A stretch of 64,000 nt of DNA from assembly GCA_002394605.1 (NCBI GenBank), contig DGUI01000017.1, positions 1-64,000 of the forward strand, in the 5' to 3' direction. Under the pieces are notes generated by a model. That model ran no database searches. It saw nothing but the letters and a program-made list of their open reading frames with translations, and had not been told where the DNA came from. Shown in pieces: positions 32,759-42,406 of the stretch; positions within the stretch are counted from its first letter, which is position 1, and the number at the start of each line of letters is the position of its first letter. The translations under genes and the position numbers were made by a program. The DNA is from Mageeibacillus sp. UBA4314. GTDB taxonomy: Bacteria; Bacillota; Clostridia; Saccharofermentanales; Saccharofermentanaceae.

Positions 32759-33538
32759 TCACGATATGGCTACCTTCATCTTTTTTACATATTCGCCAAC
32801 GACGGGAGCACTATCCCTGCCATTAGCCGCAATGAGCTTTACTATGGCTGATCCCACGATCACTCCGTCAGCATACTGTGCCATGTCTCTTGCCTGTTCC
32901 GGGGTGGATATTCCGAATCCGATGGCGCACGGAACAGAAGAAGATGTCTTGATCGCGCTGCAAACCGAACCTATATCGGTCGTGATCCTGCTCCTGACAC
33001 CTGTTACGCCAAGACTGGAAACAACATAAATGAATCCTTCCGCTTCTGATGCGATCTTAGTGATCCTTCCCTCCGATGTGGGAGCGATGAGCGATACCAG
33101 ATCCAGACCGTAACGGCGCGTTATGTCAACGAATTCGCCTTTCTCCTCGTAGGGGATATCCGGCAGTATCAGTCCGTCGATCCCGATATTTGCGCAGGTC
33201 GAGATAAACTTCTCTGCGCCATATGAGAATACGACGTTAGCATATGTCATGAAGACCATGGGCACCTTAATGGCATCGCTGCCGGAGCGGAGCTGTCTTA
33301 CCATGTCAAAGACCTTGTCCGTCGTCGTGCCTGCTGACAATGCCCTAATATTGGCTTCCTGGATAACAGGTCCCTCCGCAGTAGGATCAGAGAAAGGGAT
33401 CCCGAGTTCTATCAGGTCTGCTCCGTTCTTCTCCATTGCGCGGACGATCTTTGCCGTCGTATCAAGATCCGGATCACCGCATGTTATAAACGGAATGAAC
33501 GCCTTACCGCTCTCAAAAGCTCTCTTTATGTTACTCAT
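32759..33538 (-). CDS. trpA: tryptophan synthase alpha subunit
   Basis: 259 residues, normal. It splits indole-3-glycerol phosphate to indole and glyceraldehyde-3-phosphate. Catalytic Glu is in LIELGIPFSDPTAEGP and Asp in GLILPDIPYEE. The phosphate-binding loops GFGISTPEQA and GVIVGSAIVK are present. It overlaps trpB by 8 nt. Last gene of trpEGDCFBA. Confidence 0.97.
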   Translation of the reverse strand: MSNIKRAFESGKAFIPFITCGDPDLDTTAKIVRAMEKNGADLIELGIPFSDPTAEGPVIQEANIRALSAGTTTDKVFDMVRQLRSGSDAIKVPMVFMTYANVVFSYGAEKFISTCANIGIDGLILPDIPYEEKGEFVDITRRYGLDLVSLIAPTSEGRITKIASEAEGFIYVVSSLGVTGVRSRITTDIGSVCSAIKTSSSVPCAIGFGISTPEQARDMAQYADGVIVGSAIVKLIAANGRDSAPVVGEYVKKMKVAIS

Positions 33539-34721
33539 AGATATTCTCTCCTCTGTATCTTGCGATAGCTGCGCAGTCCTTGTCTCCCCTTCCCGAAATG
33601 GTGATAACGACTACCTTGTCCTTACCGAGCTTAGGAGCATACTTGCGCGCATACGCAACCGCGTGTGCCGATTCGATGGCGGGGATTATCCCTTCGACCT
33701 TAGACAGGTATTCGAAAGCCTCCACTGCCTCATCGTCAGTTACCGCCACATATTCCGCCCTTCCCGTATCGTGGAGCATCGCATGTTCAGGTCCGATGCC
33801 GGGATAATCAAGTCCAGCCGAGATCGAATATACGGGTGCTATCTGACCGTATTCATCCTGACAGAAATAAGACTTCATTCCATGGAAGATGCCGAGCCTT
33901 CCGGTATTGATCGTAGCAGCAGTCTCAAATGTATCTATGCCTCTGCCTGCGGCTTCGCATCCGATCAGTCTGACACTCTTATCCTCAATGAAATTATAGA
34001 ATGATCCGATCGCATTCGAGCCTCCGCCGCAGCATGCGATGACGGCATCAGGAAGCCTTCCCTCAGCATCTTTGACCTGCTGTTTGATCTCCCTGGAGAT
34101 AACCGCCTGGAAATCCCTGACGATAGTCGGGAAAGGATGAGGTCCCATGACAGATCCCAGGCAGTAATGTGTATCATCGATCCTTGATGTCCACTCCCTC
34201 ATCGCTTCAGATACGGCATCCTTCAGTGTCGCAGTACCAGACTTAACGGGTATCACCGTTGCACCGAGCAGCTTCATCCTGTACACATTAAGAGCCTGCC
34301 TCTTGGTATCTTCCTCACCCATGAACACTACGCATTCCATGCCCATGAGAGCAGCTGCCGTAGCGGTTGCAACACCATGCTGGCCTGCTCCAGTCTCAGC
34401 GATGAGACGCGTCTTGCCCATCTTCTTTGCGAGGAGTGCCTGTCCCAATACATTGTTGATCTTGTGAGAACCGGTGTGGTTGAGGTCCTCCCTCTTGAGA
34501 TAGATCTTTGCACCGCCAAGATCCTTCGTCATCTTCTCTGCATAATAAAGAAGCGAAGGCCTGCCCGCATAATTATTAAAAAGATCAGTAAGTTCCCTGT
34601 TGAACTCATCATCATTTTTATAGAAATTGTACGCCTTTTCCAGTTCGATCACTGCATTCATCAGTGTCTCCGGAATGTACTGACCGCCATGTATTCCAAA
34701 GCGTCCTCTTGAATCACTCAT
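33531..34721 (-). CDS. trpB: tryptophan synthase beta subunit
   Basis: 396 residues from ATG 34721, set by GGGAGGAGTATATAAG and lying one base after the trpF stop. A longer reading into trpF is rejected. It condenses indole with serine using PLP. The PLP-lysine motif is KREDLNHTGSHKINN, the phosphate-binding run is CCGGGSNAIG, and AETGAGQHGVA is intact. Canonical TrpB1, coupled to trpF and trpA. Confidence 0.97.
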   Translation of the reverse strand: MSDSRGRFGIHGGQYIPETLMNAVIELEKAYNFYKNDDEFNRELTDLFNNYAGRPSLLYYAEKMTKDLGGAKIYLKREDLNHTGSHKINNVLGQALLAKKMGKTRLIAETGAGQHGVATATAAALMGMECVVFMGEEDTKRQALNVYRMKLLGATVIPVKSGTATLKDAVSEAMREWTSRIDDTHYCLGSVMGPHPFPTIVRDFQAVISREIKQQVKDAEGRLPDAVIACCGGGSNAIGSFYNFIEDKSVRLIGCEAAGRGIDTFETAATINTGRLGIFHGMKSYFCQDEYGQIAPVYSISAGLDYPGIGPEHAMLHDTGRAEYVAVTDDEAVEAFEYLSKVEGIIPAIESAHAVAYARKYAPKLGKDKVVVITISGRGDKDCAAIARYRGENIYE

Positions 34722-34722
34722 C

Positions 34723-35331
34723 TTATATACTCCTCCCGCGGACTTCTTCAATAAATCTTCTTATCTTGTCCGCATCTTTATGTCCGTCCGTCTCAACTCC
34801 TGAACTTACATCAAGTGCATATGATCCGAGTTTTGCAGCTTCTCCTGCATTGTCAGGATCAAGTCCCCCCGCCAGAAAGTAATCTCTTCTGACTTTGCTT
34901 ATAAGGTCCCAGTTAAATCTTGTCCCGGTACCTCCTGCTCCGGAATCCAGAAGAACCATGTCAGCAGGTGATCTGTTCGCCTCTTCCGCCACTACAGGTC
35001 CTGTTACGGAGAATGCCTTGATAACCGGAAGCGATACATGCATTCGAAGTTCTCTTATATATTCCTCCGACTCATGTCCGTGAAGTTGCACGATATCAAT
35101 AATACCTTCTTCTGCGATCTTTGCAATATCAGAAATCTCCTTATCAACAAAGACGCCTACTGCTTTTATAGACCTGTCCAGTCTCTCGTAGAATACTTTC
35201 GCGGTGTCGGGTGTTATGTACCTCTTGCTTTTCTCGTAAAACATAAAACCTGCATAATCCGGCTTTGCTTCATTTACGGTAAGGATATCCTCGATCTTCA
35301 TCAATCCGCAGATCTTGATCCTGGGGGTCAT
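34723..35331 (-). CDS. trpF: phosphoribosylanthranilate isomerase
   Basis: 202 residues, a (beta-alpha)8 barrel, normal length. Catalytic Cys is in IKICGLMKIED and Asp in VLLDSGAGGTGTRFNW. The C-terminal phosphate site is ALDVSSGVET. It is the Amadori-type isomerase step after TrpD. It overlaps trpC by 4 nt (ATGA). Confidence 0.95.
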   Translation of the reverse strand: MTPRIKICGLMKIEDILTVNEAKPDYAGFMFYEKSKRYITPDTAKVFYERLDRSIKAVGVFVDKEISDIAKIAEEGIIDIVQLHGHESEEYIRELRMHVSLPVIKAFSVTGPVVAEEANRSPADMVLLDSGAGGTGTRFNWDLISKVRRDYFLAGGLDPDNAGEAAKLGSYALDVSSGVETDGHKDADKIRRFIEEVRGRSI

Positions 35332-36116
35332 GATACACCATCCCTCAGCTGTGCGATGAATGCCTTCTTATCGGGAGCCCTCATAACGGACTCCCCGATA
35401 AGCACAGCATCAACCTTATTCATAAGAAGCCTGGTAATGTCTTCATGCGTCTTGATCCCACTCTCCGCCACGAAAACAACGTCTTCGGGAACATATTTCC
35501 TTAGTCTTAAGCAATTGAGCGGATCAACTGAGAAATCACGAAGATTTCTGTTATTAACGCCTATTATCCTCGCGCCTTCCCCAAGAGCGATCTGAGCTTC
35601 GTTGTGGTCGTGCACCTCAACAAGAGATGATAATCCAAGCTCATCAGCGATCTCAATATACCTTCCGATCTCCCGTGATGTGAGGATGGAACAGATTATA
35701 AGAACTGCTGATGCACCTTTCGACTTGGCCTCATAGATCATGTATTCATCGATCGTGAAATCCTTGCGCAGGCATGGGATCGATACTGCCGAGGATATCT
35801 CCTGAAGATATTTGATATCTCCCCTGAACCACATGGGTTCGGTAAGGACAGATATGGCCGCTGCTCCGGAAGCTTCATAATCCTTTGCGATATCGATGTA
35901 CGGGAAATCCTCTGCTATTATTCCCTTGGAAGGAGATGCTTTCTTACACTCGCAGATAAAGCTCATGCCTTCATTCTTAAGTGCTTTCTCGAAGGAGAAG
36001 TCACCCTTTCCGGAGGCATAGGCAAGATCTCTTATTGCTGTATCGGATATAGTCTCCTTGGATATTGCAACTCTCGCCCTTGTTGCTTCAGCTATCGTCT
36101 CAAGAATATCTGCCAT
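35328..36116 (-). CDS. trpC: indole-3-glycerol phosphate synthase
   Basis: 262 residues from ATG 36116 (AGAGGATTGACT upstream; TTG 36122 is in frame but less likely). Barrel enzyme with ECKKASPSKG (catalytic Lys), ISVLTEPMWFRG, LRKDFTIDEY, IIGVNNRNLRDF and VAESGI, all canonical. A stand-alone TrpC, not fused to TrpF. It starts 2 nt after the trpD stop. Confidence 0.96.
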   Translation of the reverse strand: MADILETIAEATRARVAISKETISDTAIRDLAYASGKGDFSFEKALKNEGMSFICECKKASPSKGIIAEDFPYIDIAKDYEASGAAAISVLTEPMWFRGDIKYLQEISSAVSIPCLRKDFTIDEYMIYEAKSKGASAVLIICSILTSREIGRYIEIADELGLSSLVEVHDHNEAQIALGEGARIIGVNNRNLRDFSVDPLNCLRLRKYVPEDVVFVAESGIKTHEDITRLLMNKVDAVLIGESVMRAPDKKAFIAQLRDGVS

Positions 36117-36118
36117 AG

Positions 36119-37144
36119 TCAATCCTCTTTTGACAACTTGATAAACTTATCAAGTCTTGCTAAAGCCTCACCATTGTCGATAAGTTCAGCTGCTTTCTTA
36201 ACACCTTCGGCGATAGAAGAAGCAGCACCTCCTGCGTAGATGGCAGCACCGGCATTCATGAGGACTGTGACTCTTCTTGAATCAGTGATCTTACCGCTCA
36301 GGATATCTCTTGTAACCTGCGCATTCTCTTCTGGTGAACCGCCGAGTATGTCTTCCTTCTTACCGCGGGGAAGACCAAACTCTTCAGGCTTGATATGGTA
36401 CTTCTTATACTCACCGTTGTTAAGCTCACATACGAAAGTCTCTTCGCTCGCAGATATCTCATCGAGCTTATCCATGCCGTGGACTACAAGGGCGCGCTTA
36501 ACGCCGAGTGAACCGAGAACATGAGCTACTACCTCGACCAAGTACTCATCATAGACACCAAGGAGGAAATACTCAGGCTTGGAAGGATTTGTAAGGGGGC
36601 CTAAGATGTTAAATACTGTCCTGAATCCCAATTCCTTACGGATCGCGCCTACATACTTCATTGATGTGTGATATCTCTGCGCAAAGAAAAAGCAGAATCC
36701 GACTTCGTTGAGAAGCTTCAGACACTGTTCCGGGGAGAGGTTGATGTTAGCACCCAAAGCCTCTAAGCAATCAGCTGTACCGCTCTTGGACGATGCCGCC
36801 CTGTTGCCGTGCTTAGCTACCTTAACACCTGCAGCAGCAATTACAAAAGCGGACGTTGTGGATATATTAAAGCTTCCTGCCTTGTCGCCGCCTGTTCCCA
36901 CGATCTCAAGAACTTCCATACCGGGATGGGGAACTGCCTCAGCATGTTCTCTCATGGCCTGGGCACAACCGGAGATCTCATCAATGGTCTCCGCCTTTGC
37001 ACTCTTTGTGGAGAGTGCTGCGAGGAATGCAGCATTCTGTGTCTGTGTCGTCTCGCCGTTCATGATCTCGTTCATTACCGCATACGCTTCATCGTATGTC
37101 AGATCCTCTTTGTTTACGATCTTGATGATTGCTTCTTTGATCAT
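36119..37144 (-). CDS. trpD: anthranilate phosphoribosyltransferase
   Basis: 341 residues, normal. It attaches PRPP to anthranilate. Family signatures: EIVGTGGDKAGSFNIST (PRPP loop), KHGNRAASSKSGTADCLEALG and HTSMKYVGAIRKELGFRTVFNILGPL. The gene starts 18 nt after trpG. It is not fused to the TrpG glutaminase. Confidence 0.96.
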   Translation of the reverse strand: MIKEAIIKIVNKEDLTYDEAYAVMNEIMNGETTQTQNAAFLAALSTKSAKAETIDEISGCAQAMREHAEAVPHPGMEVLEIVGTGGDKAGSFNISTTSAFVIAAAGVKVAKHGNRAASSKSGTADCLEALGANINLSPEQCLKLLNEVGFCFFFAQRYHTSMKYVGAIRKELGFRTVFNILGPLTNPSKPEYFLLGVYDEYLVEVVAHVLGSLGVKRALVVHGMDKLDEISASEETFVCELNNGEYKKYHIKPEEFGLPRGKKEDILGGSPEENAQVTRDILSGKITDSRRVTVLMNAGAAIYAGGAASSIAEGVKKAAELIDNGEALARLDKFIKLSKED

Positions 37145-37162
37145 TGTCTTAATCTCCTTTGT

Positions 37163-37747
37163 TTATTTCTTTTTGTTCATTGCTATATCAATAAAGTTCT
37201 TAAGGATCACTTTACCATCCGGTGTCAGGATCGATTCAGGATGGAACTGAACCCCGTATATGTCATACGCCTTATGCTTGATGCCCATTATCTCGCCGTC
37301 ATCAGTCCTTGCAGTAACCTTAAGGCATTCAGGTATCGTGTCAGGGTCAGCTGCAAGAGAGTGATATCTTGCAACACTGAACTTATTGGACAGACCGCTG
37401 TACAGCTGACATGTGGGGTCTGCTGTCGCTATTGACTGCTTGCCGTGCATGAGTTCTTTGGCATAAGTGATCGTAGCTCCGTATGCCTCGCAGATCGCCT
37501 GATGTCCCAGACATACCCCGAGCATAGGGATCTTGGGTCCTAATTCCTTTATCACATCTATGCATACGCCTGCATCTGAAGGTCTTCCCGGACCTGGTGA
37601 TATGACGATCGCTTCAGGGTTAAAAGCCTCTATCTCAGATACTGTCATTGCATCATTTCGAATGACTTTGATATCGGGATAGATCCCCCCTATGAGCTGA
37701 AACAGGTTGTAGGAGAAACTGTCGTAATTATCTATTATCAGTAACAT
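37163..37747 (-). CDS. trpG: anthranilate synthase glutaminase component
   Basis: 194 residues from ATG 37747; the GAGGAGGCGGAAGA ribosome-binding site lies inside the end of trpE, and the genes overlap by 10 nt. Class I glutaminase: LLIIDNYDSFSYNL, SPGPGRP, Cys in LGVCLGHQAIC and YGVQFHPES. It could double as PabA for folate synthesis, since it stands alone. Confidence 0.96.
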   Translation of the reverse strand: MLLIIDNYDSFSYNLFQLIGGIYPDIKVIRNDAMTVSEIEAFNPEAIVISPGPGRPSDAGVCIDVIKELGPKIPMLGVCLGHQAICEAYGATITYAKELMHGKQSIATADPTCQLYSGLSNKFSVARYHSLAADPDTIPECLKVTARTDDGEIMGIKHKAYDIYGVQFHPESILTPDGKVILKNFIDIAMNKKK

Positions 37748-39201
37748 TCTTCCGCCTCCTCTATCGCTCTTACTACCGCCTTGGCCTTGTTGATGCACTC
37801 CTGGTATTCCTTCTCCGGTACGGAATCATATACGATGCCTGCTCCGCTCCTGATGAATACCTTACCGCCCTTCTTGTATGCAAGCCTTATCGCAATGCAT
37901 GTATCAAGATTGCCCGTGAAATCGATGTATCCTATCGCACCGCCGTAGATGCCGCGCTTGTTGTCCTCAAGATCATTTATGAGCTGGCATGCCCTGATCT
38001 TGGGGGCACCGGACAAAGTTCCTGCAGGAAGGATCGAATCCACCGCATCGAAAGCATCCAGCCCTTCCCTGATCTCACCTCTTACTGTGGAACCGATGTG
38101 CATTACGTGTGAGAACCTCTCGATCGCATGATACTTCTCAACGGATACCGTTCCGTATCTGCTGATCTTACCAATATCATTGCGTCCGAGGTCAACTAGC
38201 ATGTTATGCTCGGCAAGTTCCTTCTCATCTGCAAGAAGATCCTTCTCAAGTGCCAGGTCCTCTTCTTCAGTTGCTCCTCTCGGTCTCGTTCCTGCCAGGG
38301 GGAATGTGTATAACACTCCGTCAGTAAGCTTAACGAGAGTCTCAGGAGAAGCGCCTGCGACCTCAACGTCCGTTCCTGAGAAATAGAACATGTAAGGAGA
38401 AGGATTAAGTGTCCTCAATACCCTGTACACATTGAGCAGGCTTCCCTCATAATCAGCTTCGAGCCTGTTGCTCAGAACGATCTGGAAGATATCGCCTTCC
38501 TTGATGTGATACTTGGCCTTCTCGACCATGCTGCAGAACCTGTCCTTGTCAAAGAGCGGCCTGATCTCAGATTTAAGCCTGCCGGAGTGTTCATTTACCG
38601 GCTTACTCTTAACGATAAGATCCTGAAGCGCCGTCAGATCACGTGTGGCGCGCTCATATTCATTCTCAAGATCATCAAGCTTAATATTGGCTATGATAAC
38701 GATCTTCTGTCTCTGGTTATCGAAAGCTATGACCTTGTCGAACAGCATCAGGTCACAGTCCTTGAAGTGCTCGCTGTCGTTTGCATTGAGCTTTAGGGAA
38801 GGTTCTGCATACTTGATATAATCGTATGCGAAATATCCGACAAGTCCGCCCGTAAAAGTGGGAAGATAATCAAGCCTGGGGCTTACATATTCCTTCATTA
38901 TCTCTCTTAAGTACTTGCCGGGTTCATCTGTGCTGATGACCTTATCCCCCACATGCATCTGTCCGTCAAAGCATGTTATCTCGAGTTTGGGTTCAAAACC
39001 GAGGAAAGTATATCTTCCCCACTTCTTGCTGTCCTCCACTGATTCGAGCATGTACGCATGCGTTGAATTTGCCTTGAGGATCTTAAGGACTTCAATAGGT
39101 GTTCTGATATCAGAGAGTATCTCGCAGGACACGGGGCATACTTTGTACTTGCCGTCTTTGTTGATCTCCCTGATCTCATCAAGCTGAGGTCTTACGATCA
39201 T
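37738..39201 (-). CDS. trpE: anthranilate synthase component I
   Basis: 487 residues from ATG 39201 (AAGGAGGAAAGTAACA upstream; the longer reading enters the T-box terminator and is rejected). It makes anthranilate from chorismate. The N-terminal LLES-type tryptophan-feedback motif appears as HAYMLESVEDSKKWGRYTFLG. Catalytic-domain hallmarks are GDIFQIVLSNR, SPYMFYFSG, AGTRPRGATEEED, LGRNDIGK, LPAGTLSGAPKIRA and RSGAGIVYDSVPEKE. First gene of trpEGDCFBA, controlled by the T-box at 39243-39542. Confidence 0.97.
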   Translation of the reverse strand: MIVRPQLDEIREINKDGKYKVCPVSCEILSDIRTPIEVLKILKANSTHAYMLESVEDSKKWGRYTFLGFEPKLEITCFDGQMHVGDKVISTDEPGKYLREIMKEYVSPRLDYLPTFTGGLVGYFAYDYIKYAEPSLKLNANDSEHFKDCDLMLFDKVIAFDNQRQKIVIIANIKLDDLENEYERATRDLTALQDLIVKSKPVNEHSGRLKSEIRPLFDKDRFCSMVEKAKYHIKEGDIFQIVLSNRLEADYEGSLLNVYRVLRTLNPSPYMFYFSGTDVEVAGASPETLVKLTDGVLYTFPLAGTRPRGATEEEDLALEKDLLADEKELAEHNMLVDLGRNDIGKISRYGTVSVEKYHAIERFSHVMHIGSTVRGEIREGLDAFDAVDSILPAGTLSGAPKIRACQLINDLEDNKRGIYGGAIGYIDFTGNLDTCIAIRLAYKKGGKVFIRSGAGIVYDSVPEKEYQECINKAKAVVRAIEEAEECY

Positions 39202-39242
39202 TGTTACTTTCCTCCTTCTTTTTGTTTTGAACTCTGAGCAAT

Positions 39243-39542
39243 AAAAAAGTCCCCGAACAAGAATACTCTTCTTGTTCAAGGACGAATTAACTGTCTTAAT
39301 CCGCGGTGCCACCTTGATTCACGATGATTCGCGCTACTTAGCAGGATACTATCATATCCCCCGCAACTGACGTGTGCGTAACGTCACAGATACTCGGGAG
39401 TCCATCCCTTTGGCTGTGCCCTCGGCGGTCCATTATGATGAACTGGGATTCCGCCTGATTCTCAGCGTCGCAGGCTCTCTGTGGGATCATATCCATCTTT
39501 ACTTCCGCTTCAACGGTTTATAACTATTTGATTGTCAAAGTT
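39243..39542 (-). ncRNA. T-box leader (tRNA-Trp sensing) of trp operon
   Basis: About 300 nt between promoter and trpE. Minus strand: a stem I start of AGAGAGCCTGCGACGCTGAGAA type; the T-box AATCAAGGTGGCACCGCGG (39319-39301); then a 15-bp terminator GTCCTTGAACAAGAA/TTCTTGTTCGGGGAC (39283-39249) with T6. UGGC in the T-box would pair with a tRNA ending GCCA, as tRNA-Trp does. A candidate UGG specifier is at 39432-39430. Uncharged tRNA-Trp should allow readthrough. Confidence 0.88.
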
Positions 39543-39548
39543 GTGATA

Positions 39549-39577
39549 AGCATATAACTGATCCTGCGTAATGTCAA
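39549..39577 (-). promoter_or_regulatory. trp operon promoter
   Basis: Minus-strand TTGACA (39577-39572), 17 nt, TATGCT (39554-39549). It faces away from the ldt promoter, with the two -35 boxes 6 bp apart. Confidence 0.7.
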
Positions 39578-39583
39578 GGATTT

Positions 39584-39612
39584 TTGCAAAGATGACAGTC
39601 TATATGTATAAT
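39584..39612 (+). promoter_or_regulatory. promoter of L,D-transpeptidase gene
   Basis: TTGCAA (39584-39589), 17 nt, TATAAT (39607-39612), followed by GCGAGGTAATAA before the ATG at 39645. Confidence 0.7.
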
Positions 39613-39644
39613 TATCTGAAAATAACGAGTTTGCGAGGTAATAA

Positions 39645-40703
39645 ATGTCCGTTAGATCGCTATATTCTGTTTTGGGAGCCGGCATCATCTTATCAGCATC
39701 CTTTCTGACGATGTCGCTTTGTCCGTCCACCGTCAATGCTGCTTCAACAGGCTGGCGCCAGGTCGGTGACGACTGGTATTACTACGGCAAGAACGGCAAG
39801 CCTGTCACAGGATGGGTCAAGGTCTCATCGAAGTGGTATTTCATGAACGAAGAGGGCGTCATGCAGACAGGATGGATCAAGGACGGCAAGAAGAAGTATT
39901 ACCTCAAGTCGTCGGGCGCCATGGTAACGGGATGGAGAACGATCAAAGGAGAGCGATATCATTTCAAGAGCTCCGGTGCCCTGGAGAAAAACTGCTGGCT
40001 CCAGGACGGGCTCCAGTGGTATTACGCCGGCAAGAACGGCAAGATGCTCAAGGATACCACTTCGCTTATCGACGGCAAGAACTACAAGTTCGATGCCAAG
40101 GGACGCTGGATCGATTCCAAGCAGAAGAAGCTCATGAAGACAGAGACATCGAAGATCAGCGATCAGATCGTGCTTGTCGTCGGCCACAACCTCACGCTCT
40201 GGGAGAAAGATGAGGACGGACTATGGTACAAGTCTCTTGACGTATACTGCGGATATGGCAGGAAAGGTATGATGCTGGCTTCCGAACGTAAAGAAGGGAA
40301 TCAGACTACACCTATCGGATCTTTCCCCCTGACGCTCGCTTTCGGGACGACATCCGGGAAAGGCTTCCCCATGACGTACCGCAAGATCACAAAGTACTCC
40401 TACTGGTCTGCCGTAAGAGACGAGACACACAACACATGGGTCGAGAGCAAGACCAGGATCAAAGGCGAGCACCTGATCGACTACTACCAGTACAAATATG
40501 CAATGTCGATCGGCTTTAACATGGATCCGACAGTCTATGGTCTCGGCAATGCCATCTTCCTCCACTGCAAGAGCAAGAACACCTGGGGTACGGCAGGATG
40601 CGTCAGTGTGTATGAGAAGGATATGCTCTACATGATGAAGAACCTGAGAGACGGTGCATATATCATCATCGTTCCCGATACGAAGTCGATAGCAGATTAC
40701 TGA
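39645..40703 (+). CDS. secreted L,D-transpeptidase with cell-wall-binding repeats
   Basis: 352 residues. A signal peptide (~1-33, LGAGIILSASFLTMSLCPSTVNA) is followed by five to six choline-binding-like repeats of about 20 residues (GWRQVGDDWYYYGKNGKPVT, GWVKVSSKWYFMNEEGVMQT, and so on) to ~150. A YkuD-type catalytic domain follows, with His in IFLHCKSKNTWGTAGCVSV and the nucleophile Cys in that motif. It probably cross-links or edits peptidoglycan or anchors to wall polymers outside the membrane. Its 3' end overlaps the ABC transporter gene on the other strand by 7 nt. Confidence 0.88.
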   Translation: MSVRSLYSVLGAGIILSASFLTMSLCPSTVNAASTGWRQVGDDWYYYGKNGKPVTGWVKVSSKWYFMNEEGVMQTGWIKDGKKKYYLKSSGAMVTGWRTIKGERYHFKSSGALEKNCWLQDGLQWYYAGKNGKMLKDTTSLIDGKNYKFDAKGRWIDSKQKKLMKTETSKISDQIVLVVGHNLTLWEKDEDGLWYKSLDVYCGYGRKGMMLASERKEGNQTTPIGSFPLTLAFGTTSGKGFPMTYRKITKYSYWSAVRDETHNTWVESKTRIKGEHLIDYYQYKYAMSIGFNMDPTVYGLGNAIFLHCKSKNTWGTAGCVSVYEKDMLYMMKNLRDGAYIIIVPDTKSIADY

Positions 40704-42406
40704 TCTTCAACTATCTCCCCTTCAGCAAACTTGATAACCCTGTCGCAGATCTCAAGCGCGGCAGGCCTGTGTGTTACGATTATGACCGTCTTATCCGTCA
40801 TATTGCGCAGATTCAGGAGAACCTCGCGCTCGGTATTGGAATCAAGTGCACTTGTGGCCTCATCGAGAAGTAATACCGGTCTTCCGGAGAATACTGCCCT
40901 GGCGATGGCAAGACGCTGCATCTGACCTTCAGACAGGCCCGTTCCCCTCTCTCCTAACAGAGTATCAAGTCCGTCATCGAGTTCAGATACAAATCCGTCG
41001 GCACATGCTATCTTAAGCGCCCTGTCGATCTTATCCTGATCCGAAGAAGAAGACTTGTCGGCAAAGCATACGACATCCCTTATCGTTCCGCTCATCAGGA
41101 GATTGCCCTGCGGCACATATGCAAAGAGGTTCCTTGCTTCAGGATCGGGTTCCCTTATCCCGCCATCTTTATCTTTTATGTACACATCTCCCGAATCGAG
41201 CTTATATATCCCCATGAGGAGCTTAAGGACCGTCGATTTACCACAGCCGGAGTGGCCCGTGAAAGCAACATAGTCCCCCTTATCCACCTCGACGGATATG
41301 CCATCCAATACCAGGGGCATCTCCTCATCATTGGCAGAATAATATGTGAACTTTGCGTCCTTAAGCCCGATCCCTCCGAATACGTCATTGTAGTATCTCT
41401 CGATCTCATCAGCAGACCTTACTACCTGTTCATTGGAATCAAGCGTCTCTATCTCCATCATCCTCTCGGCGCTTGCCGTGATCGTAAAGAACCTCGGGAT
41501 AAGTCCGGTGATGTTAACGATCGGACCCTGTATCTGGTTTATGAGCTGTGTGAGCGCCATGAGGGTACCGTATGTGATCGTCCCGTTGAGGATGCCCCAG
41601 CCGCCGTAGAGTATTCCGAGGAAATACATTCCGTTCATCGCAATGCTGAACCCGGCATTCGTGATGTTGGAGAACCTGATCCTCTTCATCCTTGTCTTCT
41701 TGTGGTCATCCATGCATTCTTCGGCTTCAGCTGCAGCCTGCGCCTCTGCTGCAAAAGAACGGATCATGATGAGACTCGATATGTTCTCCTGCATGAATAC
41801 GCGGAAGTTTCCGTCCTTCTCCTGAACATCCTTGTGGAGCCTCTTGAGGCGCTTGCGAAAAGCATAAGCTATGAGTCCCAGCACTATTCCGGCAGGCACC
41901 ATGACAACGGCGATGCGCCAGTCGATTATGATTATCATGACGATGGCGCATATCATCCTTACCACCATGCCGCATAGCGACGGGATAACTTCGACCGCGC
42001 CGGATGCCACGACAACGGCATCGTTAGTCATGCGGTTGATCCATTCGCCTGAATGGATCGCCGTGACCCGTGAATAATCGCGCTTCAATATATTGTCAAA
42101 AAGCCTTCCCTTAAACCTGTTCTCGAGTGTTGCTTTCGCGAGTTCGGAGAAATAATTGATGAGCAGGTGCAGTGCGATCTGGATGCCTATAAGTGACAGG
42201 ATCATTATGATATTCTTAATGAATGAACCCTTATCGCCCTGAACGGCGCTGTCTACGATATCCTTCATGAAGAGCGCATAGAAAACGCCCGTACCGCCGT
42301 ATATGGTCTGAAGCACGCATAAGAGCGCAACATAGAGCCTGCTCCTCCCGGGAACAGCATAGATCCATCTTATCGCGCCTTTGTTGCTCTTACCGTCCAA
42401 ACTCAT
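40697..42406 (-). CDS. ABC transporter, fused permease/ATPase (exporter type)
   Basis: 569 residues. An N-terminal six-helix exporter domain (~20-310) and a C-terminal ATPase with Walker A GHSGCGKSTVLKLL, signature LSEGQMQRLAIARAV and Walker B VLLLDEATSALD. No N-terminal C39 peptidase domain is present. It overlaps the S26 peptidase gene by 4 nt or follows it directly, so export of the product of the upstream radical-SAM set is the natural reading (inference). It could equally be a general lipid or drug exporter. Last gene of the leftward unit. Confidence 0.85.
   Translation of the reverse strand: MSLDGKSNKGAIRWIYAVPGRSRLYVALLCVLQTIYGGTGVFYALFMKDIVDSAVQGDKGSFIKNIIMILSLIGIQIALHLLINYFSELAKATLENRFKGRLFDNILKRDYSRVTAIHSGEWINRMTNDAVVVASGAVEVIPSLCGMVVRMICAIVMIIIIDWRIAVVMVPAGIVLGLIAYAFRKRLKRLHKDVQEKDGNFRVFMQENISSLIMIRSFAAEAQAAAEAEECMDDHKKTRMKRIRFSNITNAGFSIAMNGMYFLGILYGGWGILNGTITYGTLMALTQLINQIQGPIVNITGLIPRFFTITASAERMMEIETLDSNEQVVRSADEIERYYNDVFGGIGLKDAKFTYYSANDEEMPLVLDGISVEVDKGDYVAFTGHSGCGKSTVLKLLMGIYKLDSGDVYIKDKDGGIREPDPEARNLFAYVPQGNLLMSGTIRDVVCFADKSSSSDQDKIDRALKIACADGFVSELDDGLDTLLGERGTGLSEGQMQRLAIARAVFSGRPVLLLDEATSALDSNTEREVLLNLRNMTDKTVIIVTHRPAALEICDRVIKFAEGEIVEDQ

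Noticed and set aside
39202..39312. 37-codon N-terminal extension of trpE
   Set aside because: It runs into the T-box terminator; the ATG at 39201 has a clear AAGGAGG.
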